Made by a program: the position numbers and the translations under genes
Part shown: positions 34,101 to 43,600 of the stretch, in pieces
Layout: each line of letters starts with the position of its first letter
How positions within the stretch are numbered: the first letter of the stretch is position 1
Source: Ruania alba
GTDB lineage: Bacteria; Actinomycetota; Actinomycetes; Actinomycetales; Beutenbergiaceae
Reading direction: 5' to 3'
DNA: 64,000 bases
Assembly (NCBI RefSeq): GCF_900105765.1
Contig: NZ_FNTX01000001.1
Location: 1,894,387 to 1,958,386, forward strand
The notes under the pieces: generated by a model
Told to the model about the DNA's origin: nothing
Seen by the model: only the letters and a program-made list of their open reading frames with translations
The model's database searches: none

Positions 34101-35393
34101 ATGAGACTCACCCGACGTACCGGCACCGCTGCCGCTGCCGCGCTCGCTCTGGCGGCCGGCCTGGCCGCCTGCAGCGACGGCGGTTCTACCGATGACGGCG
34201 GCCCCGTCACCTTGACCATGTGGCACGGCCTCACCGGCCCGGACGGCCCCGCCTTCCAGGAAGTGGTCGACGCCTACAACGACTCGCAGGACGAGGTCAC
34301 CATCGAGGCCGAGGCCCTCCCCTGGGACTCCCTCTATCAGCAGTTCCTCACCGCAGCCACCTCCGACGACGGACCGGACCTGGTCGCGATGAGCGCCTCC
34401 CGGCTCCCCCAGTACGCCGAACGCGGCGTGCTCGGCTCCACCGACGAGTTCTACGCCGACGACACCTACATGGACACCTCCGTCCTCGCCGAGGGCGCCG
34501 TGCAGGCCTCCGTCTACGACGGCGTCAACTACGGAGTACCCCTGAACCTCGGCCCGGTCCTGATGTACTGGAACAAGGCCCTGTTCGACGAAGCCGGGCT
34601 CGACCCCGAGGCTCCGCCCACCACATGGGCCGAGTTCGAGGAGATGATCCCGGACCTGACCGTGGACGAGGACGGCGACGGCACCCCCGAGCAGTACCCG
34701 CTCGCCATGGGCGATCACTCCACGGTCCCGGTGTTCCCGAGCTTCCTGTGGAACGGCGGTGGCGGTGTGGTCTCCGACGACGGCACGACCTCCCTGCTGG
34801 GCGACCCGGCCACCGTGGCCGCCGCCGAGCGCTGGGTGGATCTCATCCGCGAGGAGCAGATCACCCCGGTGGGCATGTCCGGCGCCGATTCGGACCAGTT
34901 GTTCCAGGCCGAGCTCGCCGCGATCACCATCAACGGACCGTGGATGACGGCCGGCCTGACCGAGGCCGGACTGGACTACGACGTCACGGTGCCGATGGCG
35001 GGCCCGGAGGGTCAGTCGATCCTCGGTGACGTGGTCTCCATGACCATCGCGCAGCGCCTCACCGACGCTGAGAAGGACGCCGCCTTCACGTTCTTCGCCT
35101 TCTGGGAGTCGGTGGAGAGCCAGGCCACCTGGGCCAACGGCTCCGGCTTTCCCGCCATCCGCACCGACATGCCGGAGGGTGCTGTGACCAACGAATGGGC
35201 CGCCGTCTTCGGTGCACCGGAGGTGCTGGACAACGTGCGCCCCTACCTGACGGGCGTGCCCGGCTCGGGTGAGATCAACGAGGACATCTTCACCCCGGCG
35301 CTGCAGTCGGCGTTGAACGGCACCGGTGAGGTGGCCGATCTCTTCCCCGCCGCGGGTGAGGAGATCCAGGCCATCCTCGACGACGGCTCCTGA
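34101..35393 (+). CDS. ABC transporter substrate-binding lipoprotein (family 1)
   Basis: This 430-residue binding protein has lipobox LAAC with cysteine 24 and the sugar-binding family core (LTMWHGLTGPDGPAF at the mature N terminus). GGAGG lies seven bases before ATG 34101. It heads an operon with two permeases and a family-1 glycosidase, so its ligand is probably an oligosaccharide or beta-glycoside. A strong stem-loop follows the stop codon. Confidence 0.93.
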   Translation: MRLTRRTGTAAAAALALAAGLAACSDGGSTDDGGPVTLTMWHGLTGPDGPAFQEVVDAYNDSQDEVTIEAEALPWDSLYQQFLTAATSDDGPDLVAMSASRLPQYAERGVLGSTDEFYADDTYMDTSVLAEGAVQASVYDGVNYGVPLNLGPVLMYWNKALFDEAGLDPEAPPTTWAEFEEMIPDLTVDEDGDGTPEQYPLAMGDHSTVPVFPSFLWNGGGGVVSDDGTTSLLGDPATVAAAERWVDLIREEQITPVGMSGADSDQLFQAELAAITINGPWMTAGLTEAGLDYDVTVPMAGPEGQSILGDVVSMTIAQRLTDAEKDAAFTFFAFWESVESQATWANGSGFPAIRTDMPEGAVTNEWAAVFGAPEVLDNVRPYLTGVPGSGEINEDIFTPALQSALNGTGEVADLFPAAGEEIQAILDDGS

Positions 35394-35405
35394 CCATCCG
35401 CTCCC

Positions 35406-35444
35406 GGGTGGGCCCTGCCTCGTTTGGCAAACACGGGCCCACCC
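35406..35444 (+). terminator. strong intercistronic stem-loop after the binding-protein gene
   Basis: GGGTGGGCCC (35406-35415) pairs perfectly with GGGCCCACCC (35435-35444). The 19-base loop contains a second small hairpin, GTTTG with CAAAC. It sits between binding-protein and permease genes, where partial termination or 3'-end protection would give excess binding protein. Confidence 0.7.
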
Positions 35445-35463
35445 ACCGACCACGGGATGACCT

Positions 35464-36354
35464 ATGAGAATCGGTCGCACGGTTGCCGGCAGGCAGGCGC
35501 GGGCGGCGTGGATGTTCCTCGCCCCCGGGCTGGTGCTGCTGACCCTGTTCACGGCGTGGCCGCTGCTGCGCACGGCTTATCTGTCCTTCACCGAGTACAG
35601 CCTGCTCACGCCCCCGGAGTGGGTGGGGCTGGCGAACTACCGTGAGCTCCTGGGCGACGACCAGGTCACGAACGCCTTCCAGAACACGGTGATCTACGCC
35701 GTCGTGGTGACTCCGGTGACCATCGCCCTGGCGCTGGGCCTGGCCATGGCGCTGAACGCGAAGTTCTTCGGGCGTGGGCTGGTGCGCACGGCGGTGTTCG
35801 TGCCCTTCGTGGTCTCGCTCGCCGTCGTCTCGATCGCGTTCCGGTTCCTGCTGGACCCGAACTACGGGCTGGTCACGCACTGGCTGGACGGGGTCGGTCT
35901 GGCTCCCACGCAGGGAGCCCTGGCCCAACCGGGTACGGCGATGGCCGCCGTCATGGCCGTGGGTGTGTGGAAGAACGTGGGCTTCTACATGGTGATGTTC
36001 CTGGCGGGCCTGCAGTCCATCCCCCGCGACCTCTACGAGGCCGCCCAGCTCGACGGCGCAAGTCGCCTGCAGAAGTTCCGTGCGGTGACCATGCCCTTGC
36101 TGAGCAACCAGACGATGTTGGTGAGCATCCTGGCCGCGATCGCCAGTTTCCAGGTGTTCGACCAGATCAAGGTGATGACCAACGGTGGGCCGGCGATGAG
36201 CACCGAGACGCTGGTGGTGATGGTCAACCGGGTGGGGATCAACAACCTGGAGTTCGGGTACGGCTCGGCGGTGTCGGTGGTGCTTCTGCTGCTGATCCTG
36301 GTGCTGTCGATGGCGCAGTACTTCTACTTCGGACGTAAGCAGGTGAGGTACTGA
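35464..36354 (+). CDS. ABC transporter permease, MalF type
   Basis: A 296-residue permease with about six membrane segments and the EAA loop YEAAQLDGAS. ATG 35464 follows the stem-loop by 19 bases; the ribosome binding site is weak. It overlaps the next permease by one base (TGATG). Confidence 0.92.
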   Translation: MRIGRTVAGRQARAAWMFLAPGLVLLTLFTAWPLLRTAYLSFTEYSLLTPPEWVGLANYRELLGDDQVTNAFQNTVIYAVVVTPVTIALALGLAMALNAKFFGRGLVRTAVFVPFVVSLAVVSIAFRFLLDPNYGLVTHWLDGVGLAPTQGALAQPGTAMAAVMAVGVWKNVGFYMVMFLAGLQSIPRDLYEAAQLDGASRLQKFRAVTMPLLSNQTMLVSILAAIASFQVFDQIKVMTNGGPAMSTETLVVMVNRVGINNLEFGYGSAVSVVLLLLILVLSMAQYFYFGRKQVRY

Positions 36355-37190
36355 TGCACACCACATCCCCCGCGCTGCGCCGCGCGTGGACTGTCGCGCT
36401 GACCGTGGCCATGCTCGCGATCGGGCTGGCGATGATCTTCCCGATCGTGTGGTCGATCCTGACGGCGTTCAAACCGAACGCCGAAGCAGCGTCGGCCTCC
36501 CCGATGTTGTTACCGCAGACGTGGACGCTGGAGAACTTCTCCGAGATCTGGTCGGCGATCCCGTTCGCGCAGCTGTACGGGAACACGATCATCTTCGCCG
36601 GCTCGGTGATGGTGCTCTCCCTGGCCTTCGACACGATGGCCGGGTATGCGCTGGCGCGGTTCGACTTCCGCGGCAAGACGGCGGCGTTCATCGCCATCAT
36701 CGTGATGCTGATGATCCCCTACCAAGCGGTGATCATCCCGCTGTATGACCTGGTGCACTCCCTCGGGCTGGGTCAGACCGTGGCCGGGATGATCGTGCCC
36801 CGCTCGGCGAATGCGTTCGGGGTGTTCTTCATGCGCCAGTTCTTCCTTGCCCTGCCGAAGAACCTGGAGGAGGCGGCGCGGATCGATGGGGCGAGTGAGT
36901 GGCGGATCTTCACCCGGGTGATGCTGCCGCTGACCACACCGGCGCTGCTGACGTTGGGGTTGTTCCACTTCCAGTTCAACTGGAACGACCTGCTGTGGCC
37001 GCTGGTGATGTCGAACTCGATTGACGGCGCGACGTTGCCGGCCGGGCTGGCGCTGTTCGCCGGGCAGCACGTGGTCGAGTACGGGCTGCTGATGGCCGGC
37101 TCGGTGCTGGCGCTGATCCCCCTGATCCTGTTCTTCCTCCTCATTCAACGCACGTTCGTCACCGGTATCGCCACCACCGGCATCAAGTAA
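36354..37190 (+). CDS. ABC transporter permease, MalG type
   Basis: A 278-residue permease with the EAA loop EEAARIDGAS and a C-terminal FVTGIATTGIK. Its start shares a base with the upstream stop codon. It is followed after 32 bases by the glycosidase gene on the same strand, so import and cleavage of the sugar are probably coexpressed. No ATPase is encoded here. Confidence 0.93.
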   Translation: MHTTSPALRRAWTVALTVAMLAIGLAMIFPIVWSILTAFKPNAEAASASPMLLPQTWTLENFSEIWSAIPFAQLYGNTIIFAGSVMVLSLAFDTMAGYALARFDFRGKTAAFIAIIVMLMIPYQAVIIPLYDLVHSLGLGQTVAGMIVPRSANAFGVFFMRQFFLALPKNLEEAARIDGASEWRIFTRVMLPLTTPALLTLGLFHFQFNWNDLLWPLVMSNSIDGATLPAGLALFAGQHVVEYGLLMAGSVLALIPLILFFLLIQRTFVTGIATTGIK

Positions 37191-37222
37191 CGCACGAGAC
37201 CAGTTAGGACTGTTTGCAGCTC

Positions 37223-38446
37223 ATGACGCACTTCTTCTCCCCGGACCGGATCGCGATGGGTGTCGGTATCGAGGACACGTTCATCCCGCAGGAGCGGGTG
37301 GGCCATCGCAAGCTGGACGAGTACGAGCTCACCCAGCATTACCAGTACTGGCGTGAGGACCTGAACCTGGCGAGGGAGGCCGGGGCGGAGTTCATCCGGT
37401 GGGGCATCCCGTGGTTCCAGGTGGAGCCTCGCCCGGGGGAGTTCGACTTCTCATGGATCGACGAGGTGGCCGCCCACATGCAGGAGATCGGGCTGCACTG
37501 CGTGGTGGACCTGCTGCACTACGGGACACCGCTGTGGCTGGACAACTCGTTCATCAATGCCAAGTACCCGGAGTACTTCGCCCGGTATGCCGGGGCGGTG
37601 GCCGAGCGTTACCGGGGCGTGTTCACGTCGTTCACGCCGGCGAACGAGCCGTTGGTGAACGCCCAGTGGTGCGGCCGCGACGGCGGCTGGCCCCCGTACC
37701 TGACCGGTGAGGACGGGTTCGTCAAGGTCGTGACGGCGGTGGCTGAGGGGATGTCGCGGGCTCAGGAGGCTATCCATGCGGTGGCACCGGAGGCGGAGAT
37801 CGTGTTCGTGGACGCGGGGTTCCGGTATGCCGGTGACCACTTCCCGGGGCACTCGCGCGAGCACCTGGAGGAGTGGCGGTTCATCGCGACGGATCTGGTG
37901 CTTGGCCGGGTGGATGAGGAGCACTCGCTGTTCGGACACCTGCGTGAGCATGGGGTGACGGACGAGAAACTGGCCTGGTTCCGGGAGAACGCGAAGACCC
38001 CGGACGTGATGGGCGTGAACTACTACCCCGGGTTCACGACGCTGTCCTTCGACTCGGACGGTGCCGAGGTGCCCGGCGAAGGCGGGGTCGAGGGGCTCGT
38101 GGAGCTGGTGCGGGCCTACCACGAGCGCTACGGGTTCCCGATCGCGATCACCGAGACCTCACGGAACGAATCACCCGAGGCGAAGATCCAGTGGCTGCAG
38201 CAGTCGTTGGCGGCGTTGGAGGAGCTGCGTGCCGACGGCGTCCTGATCACCGGGTACACGTGGTTCCCGTTCTTCTCGTTGATCGACTGGCTGTACCGGT
38301 ACGACACCGACAGCGCCGACAACCACTGGAACCACCTGGGGTTGCTGGAGTTGAGGAGGACGGCGGGGGGCGTGTTGGAGCGGGTGCCGAACGCGGCGCT
38401 GGGAGCATTCAGCGACGTGGCCAACAGGGCTGCACATACGGTATGA
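37223..38446 (+). CDS. glycoside hydrolase family 1-like beta-glycosidase
   Basis: This 407-residue cytoplasmic protein is a (beta/alpha)8 barrel with the clan A acid/base motif NEP (E142, in TPANEP) and a nucleophile in ITETS (E311), consistent with retaining family-1 beta-glycosidases. It is shorter than typical family-1 enzymes and may be a divergent member. ATG 37223 is used; an in-frame TTG at 37214 lies closer to a weak AGGA. It would cleave the sugar imported by the preceding transporter. It is the last gene before base composition changes. Confidence 0.85.
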   Translation: MTHFFSPDRIAMGVGIEDTFIPQERVGHRKLDEYELTQHYQYWREDLNLAREAGAEFIRWGIPWFQVEPRPGEFDFSWIDEVAAHMQEIGLHCVVDLLHYGTPLWLDNSFINAKYPEYFARYAGAVAERYRGVFTSFTPANEPLVNAQWCGRDGGWPPYLTGEDGFVKVVTAVAEGMSRAQEAIHAVAPEAEIVFVDAGFRYAGDHFPGHSREHLEEWRFIATDLVLGRVDEEHSLFGHLREHGVTDEKLAWFRENAKTPDVMGVNYYPGFTTLSFDSDGAEVPGEGGVEGLVELVRAYHERYGFPIAITETSRNESPEAKIQWLQQSLAALEELRADGVLITGYTWFPFFSLIDWLYRYDTDSADNHWNHLGLLELRRTAGGVLERVPNAALGAFSDVANRAAHTV

Positions 38447-38629
38447 AAACAAGGGATCTGCACGCCTTAAACCGGCCACCAGCGGCGCCCCGAACGCAAT
38501 TGGCCTGTAGTAGAGTTCGCCATATACGTAACCGATCAGTCCGCAAATACTATCCAGATCAGCGCCGCACGAGCACGACGCTCTCGATGAAGTCGCCCAA
38601 AGACCCAGCAACTCAGCAGCAGTTCGCAG

Positions 38630-39496
38630 TCACCAAGACTCCGAGTCGGCAATCACTCGACGCTCGCTCTCGACGCGCAATATTAGATCCGAGATACTCT
38701 CAACTAGGTCTGAATGCTCGTTCTCGGGAGAGTACCGTAGTAGCTTCAAATTCATATTCTTGCGAATACTGTCATCGAGGTGCGGCGAAACTTCCGAACG
38801 AGGACTAGTCATATAGTGGGGCGGACTATTCGGATGCGAATGATGATAGTTTTCCAGGAATAGTCGAAGGTCGGGATCATTCAGGCTCGTACCGACGAAC
38901 AGAAATGTATGAGTCAATATCAACGAACCCATCAACTCCATGAAGCGAGCATGCTCAGATCGAAGGCGGGCATATTCACTCCGAGTGAAGACCATTCTAC
39001 TCGGCTCGGACACTGATCCATGCATCTTGAGAACGAATCGATAGCTCCTGCGCAAGAAGAGAGGAAGATCCGCATCATAGTATTGCTTCACCACGGTTGT
39101 ACCATTGGTCTCAGCTGAAACAAAGTTGTCGTACACAGCGTCGAAATTAGGGGTTAGAACGATGGGAAGATCAAGCTCGTGAAGTCGTCTGTGCAAACGA
39201 CTCGGGCGAAACTTTGGTGCAACGAACTCCTGCTTCAGCAACTCTGGCCATGACTCATCTAGAGACGCTTTAAGCAGCTCGCACGCACCGAGGAGGTCTC
39301 CCAAATCTATCAATTGCTTCACAGTGTCTGACGGAACCCGCTTTCCGAGACGACGCCTTGCACGCAATAGGAACTCCTCCCACTGCGGCGGCCTCCTATC
39401 ATCTTCTGACGCAGCAGATGCCGAGACTCCGGCGCCCAAGTAAAGTACAGCTCGTCGCCGAGCAATATCGCCCACCAGCTCATCGGGCCACTTCAT
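38630..39496 (-). CDS. SIR2-domain protein, candidate NAD-consuming effector
   Basis: This 288-residue protein is a SIR2-like (SIR2_2 type) domain: GAGVS at 21-25, the TPNFD segment with N117, KMHGS with H159 as the likely catalytic histidine, and VGTSLNDPD at 201-209. It has no membrane segment and no zinc-finger cysteines of true deacetylases. In known phage-defence systems (Thoeris ThsA, DSR, SIR2-HerA, SIR2-Argonaute) such domains deplete NAD+. Its ATG overlaps the stop of the ParA gene as ATGA, so the two are made together. GC is clearly lower than in the flanking clusters, a sign of transfer. Confidence 0.87.
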   Translation of the reverse strand: MKWPDELVGDIARRRAVLYLGAGVSASAASEDDRRPPQWEEFLLRARRRLGKRVPSDTVKQLIDLGDLLGACELLKASLDESWPELLKQEFVAPKFRPSRLHRRLHELDLPIVLTPNFDAVYDNFVSAETNGTTVVKQYYDADLPLFLRRSYRFVLKMHGSVSEPSRMVFTRSEYARLRSEHARFMELMGSLILTHTFLFVGTSLNDPDLRLFLENYHHSHPNSPPHYMTSPRSEVSPHLDDSIRKNMNLKLLRYSPENEHSDLVESISDLILRVESERRVIADSESW

Positions 39497-40488
39497 CGCG
39501 AACCTTCAAGATTCGAAAGCAACTTCGTCGAAATCTTGCCAATAATCTGATCGAACTCGCGGACTTTACTGAAATGGGCTCCAACAACTCCATCGCTGCC
39601 AGAAAGCTCGAATATGGGCTTCCGGCTAGACTGGCTCAAAGGAACCAAGGAATGAAGGGTCGGAATCGACCCAAGATGGAGATCTTCATCCGCCATATCT
39701 GGCATTGACTCGTCGAGCAGATTCTCTTTGATAACCTCTGGAACACGGCGCATGATCCGCTCGAAAGCCTTAACCGGACGCGGCTGCCCATCGGAATCAC
39801 GCTTGAATGTATACTGCTGGGTAACATATCCTCCAAAAGACAAGCGCCACCGCGGATCCCCCACTTCGAGCTCCTCTTTCGGATCGACAATTGCATCCAG
39901 GCCTCGTTGATATCGCAGCTTCCAAGTTCGAAGCGATTTCGATATATTCTCAATCGCCTTGAGACTAAAAATGTCCAGGGACATCGGCGTGATGAAGTAG
40001 TCGCAACTCAATAATACGGCACGGTTGATTGAACCAAGCGAAGGACCCATGTCGAAGAATACGAAATCATACTCCTCGCACAGCTCGAGCAGGTGCGAGA
40101 ATAGGAGTGTGGTTCGGAGTCCACGTACATCTCCCGCGGTTCCCTGTACCCAGTCTGTTGCGAGAAGATCCTCCGTCAATCCAAGTTCTGGATCGCCGAC
40201 CAGCAGATCAATTCCAAAGTTGGAACTCCGTTCAGGTCGAAGAACCTTCGAAAATCCCTTCCCACGAGAAAGTGGCTGAACGACGCTGTACACCGTGAAC
40301 TTGCCGCGGCTATAGAAGGCCTCTACTGTCTCATCATCGAATAGACTCTGCGTCGCGTTGCACTGCGGATCGGCGTCGATCACTAGCACCTTCTTATTGT
40401 GCCTCGACGCTAGGTGCGCCGCCAGATTACAAAGAAGAGTGGTCTTACCCACGCCCCCCTTATTGTTGAACACTGCAATTGACTTCAA
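39493..40488 (-). CDS. ParA/MinD-type P-loop ATPase paired with SIR2 protein
   Basis: This 331-residue protein starts with MKSIAVFNNKGGVGKTT, the deviant Walker A of ParA (residues 10-17), followed by DADPQ at 38-42 and a Walker B region with D146 in FFDMGPS. The start is a TTG at 40488 with GGAGG six bases upstream; a longer TTG start at 40527 lacks a site. There is no ParB gene or centromere-like repeat near, so plasmid partition is unlikely. The C-terminal 110 residues (from about 220) are not recognisable and may sense or bind the partner. It is coupled to the SIR2 gene. Confidence 0.88.
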   Translation of the reverse strand: MKSIAVFNNKGGVGKTTLLCNLAAHLASRHNKKVLVIDADPQCNATQSLFDDETVEAFYSRGKFTVYSVVQPLSRGKGFSKVLRPERSSNFGIDLLVGDPELGLTEDLLATDWVQGTAGDVRGLRTTLLFSHLLELCEEYDFVFFDMGPSLGSINRAVLLSCDYFITPMSLDIFSLKAIENISKSLRTWKLRYQRGLDAIVDPKEELEVGDPRWRLSFGGYVTQQYTFKRDSDGQPRPVKAFERIMRRVPEVIKENLLDESMPDMADEDLHLGSIPTLHSLVPLSQSSRKPIFELSGSDGVVGAHFSKVREFDQIIGKISTKLLSNLEGSR

Positions 40489-40654
40489 TTTTTGCCTCCA
40501 CTGGCTCGGTTCGTGCCGTGCGTACAAACCCTTACTGGCTCGACGCAGTTACGTTTGAAACTGCGAGCATCGCTATTCAACGAATTCGCGCGCGCTGCGG
40601 ACCGCCGACTTGTATATAGGAACCAAAACACATATCTCAGCAATTTCATTGCCA

Positions 40655-43600
40655 TCATGATTGATTCACTAGCCGCAAGGGCGGTAGCGATCCCACGAGG
40701 TGCACAGTCTCAACGGACACTGCTGTCACCTGGGCAATCAAGTCCAAGATATAGCGTGGGTTGCCTACCTCGCGGGCCCAATCGTTCGGGTCATTGACGA
40801 TGCCGGAGGACTTGTCGGTACGTATCTGGTAGCGGTCGAGGATCCAGTCGAGGGCGGTGCGCGTGCCGAGGACGTACTGGTGCGCATCCTCGGGTATCCC
40901 GGTGACCGTGATCGTCGGGGAGTAGACGATCACGGAGCGGTCCTTGTTCCGAACCGAGCCCGCATAGGTCAGCTTCCGCACTCGGTAGGCGTCAAAGGCT
41001 TCCTCGGTCGTTTCACCGGCGAGGCACGCAGGTTCGCCGGTGACCGTCAGCGGATACGGCTCGGCTGACGCATAGTTGATGTGGAGGTCGAGCAGGCGCT
41101 GGCCTGCGTCGGCGAAGGGAGCGAAATCGTCGGCTGCGATGCGTGGGATGTGTGGGAGGGAGCGTTTGAGGTCTGCGGCGAATCGTTCGCGGTAGTCGGT
41201 CGAGTGCAGCAGGCCGTAGACGAAGGCGAAGATCTCGTCCTTGGTGACGTCGTTGCCGTACCAGCGTCGGTAGGTCGCGAGCGTGACATCGGTGATGTTG
41301 TCGATCCGCCGGTAACCGTCGATGACGTCGGCATCCAGTTCTAGCGTTCCGTCGTCGACTCGTTCGTACGTGTATCGAGCGAAGAACTGGCTCGGCCCCG
41401 AGCCCCAGAATGAAAGATCAGGGACCGTGCCGACAGCGAGGGTGCTGAACTGCTTATCAGACCCAGGCGCCACCACTACGAAGCCGTAGTTGGGGTGGTT
41501 CGGCGTCGGGAACATCGACGGCATGCGATAGACCATGTCGTTGAGTTCGGCGTCGAACCACGCTGCTTGCTTGGTGAAGGGCCGGTAGAGACCGACGTAC
41601 TGTCGCTCGGGTCGCACCTCGTAGCGGCGTCCGCGTGCCAGTTGTGTGCGATCGGCACGGTTCCAGCTGAACCGGGTGGGGTCGTTGTTGATGAAGTCGC
41701 CGACGTGCTTCTTAGGGTCGGCAATGCGGTGCTCGTCTACGAACTGCTCGAACCGGTCGACCTCGGTGTTGTAGAAGTCGACCATGCGGGAGACGTTGGC
41801 GGTGAGCTTCTCGGTCGAGGCGTTGTAGACCCAGGCGTCGCGGCCACTCGATAGACCTCGCGAGTAGGTGGCGAAGATCGGGGTTCCGGTGCGGTCGCCG
41901 AGGGGTTGGTAGGTGTCGAAGGCGTCGGTGCGTTGGTTGATCCAGTCTCCGGCGTCGTTGGGGGTGATGTCCTGCCAGTCGAGCTGCTCGATCGTGGACT
42001 TGGCGACTGTGTCGAGTTTCTGTTCGCGGGTGAGGTAGTCGCCAACGTCGCGATAGCGGATTGTCGCCTTGCCCGCGGTGTTGGTGGGGTCTTTGACGAG
42101 GAAGGTCACGGCGACGGTGTTCCGGGATCCGGAGCCGAAGATCTTGCCGCCTTCCTTGCGGGACTGTTCGCCGCTGGTGCGTTGGTTGCCGCGCAGGTTG
42201 TAGACATAGATGTCGGTGCACTCCTCGGCGAGGGTCTGACGCAGGCCGTCGGCGGTGTTGGCGTCGATGAAGCCGCCGTTGGTGACGAACCCGATGACAC
42301 CGGCGTCGCCGATGCGGGTCAGGGCCCAGCGGATGGCGCGCACGTAGGAGTCGTAGAGGGAGTTCTTGTTCGTCGCTCGCGACCGGGCGGCGAAGGTCTC
42401 CTCGATGGCGCGGTCGAGGCTGGGGTATTTGAGGTTGGCGTTGTTGTCGTTGCCGGAGGTCTGCCCTTTGGAGTAGGGCGGGTTGCCGACGATGACGCGG
42501 ATGTCGAGGCGGCGTTGGGCGCTGACGCGGTCGTTGTTGGTGGTGAAGACGGCTTGGTCGTCGAGTTCGTCGTCCTCGGTCATCTGGAAGGTGTCGGTGA
42601 GGACGATCCCGCCGAACGGCTCCCCCGGCACAACGGGCGCAGTCTCCGCCGTCGGCTCATTCTCGTTGCCGGCGTGGTCGCGGCGGGCCTGATGGTAGGT
42701 GGTCTCGATGTTGATGGCGGCGATGTAGTAGGCGAGCAGCATGATCTCGTTGGCGTGCAGCTCGCCGACGTACTTGCGCGCCAGGTCATGCGGGGAGATC
42801 AGCCCCGAGCCGATCAACCGGGTCAGGAAGGTGCCAGTGCCGGTGAACGGGTCCAGCACGTGCACGCCCTCATCGGTCAGACCCTTGCCGAAGTGCGCCC
42901 TGGACAGGTGGTCAACGGAGCGGAGAATGAAGTCGACCACTTCGACCGGGGTGTAGACGATGCCGAGGGCGTCGGCGGCCTTGGGGAAGGCGAGGGAGAA
43001 GAACCGCTCGTACAGGTCGGCGATGATGCGCTGCTTGCCCTGCGCGTTGTCGATGCCCGCCGCCCGGGCCCGCACGGACTCATAGAACCCTTCCAGGGAT
43101 TCGGTCTCGGACTCCAGCTGGGCGCCCTCGAGGGTCTCCAGCATCGTCTGCATCACCCGCGAGACGGGGTTGTTGGCCGCGAAGTCGTAGTCGGTGAACA
43201 GAGCGTCGAAGACCGGTTTGGTGATCAGGTGCTGAGAGAGCATCTGTACCGCGTCCTCGCGGCTGATGCCCTCGTTCAGGTTGTGGCGAAGCGCGGTGTG
43301 GAACTCGGCGAACTCCTCGGCCGCGTGGCCGGTGGCAATGATGTCCAGCAACCGGGTGCGATGGCGTTCGGCGATGTCGGCGACGTCCTTGGCCCAGTCC
43401 TCCCAGTACCGGCGCGAGCCGACCTTGCGCACGATCTTCGCGTACAACGCATCCTGGTACTCGCCCAACGAGGCCAGGTCGAACACGCCCTGGGCGCCCC
43501 GATCGGGAGAGGCGGAGTCGCCCTCGAGGTCCTCGTCGTCGCCGCCGACGCCGATGATCTGGATCCGGTCATCGCGGCCGGTGTTCAGGTCGATCTTGTT

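Noticed and set aside
39493-40488. ParA as part of a plasmid or integrative-element partition system
   Set aside because: No ParB-like gene, no parS-like repeats and no replication or conjugation gene are near; coupling to SIR2 favours another role, although it is not excluded.
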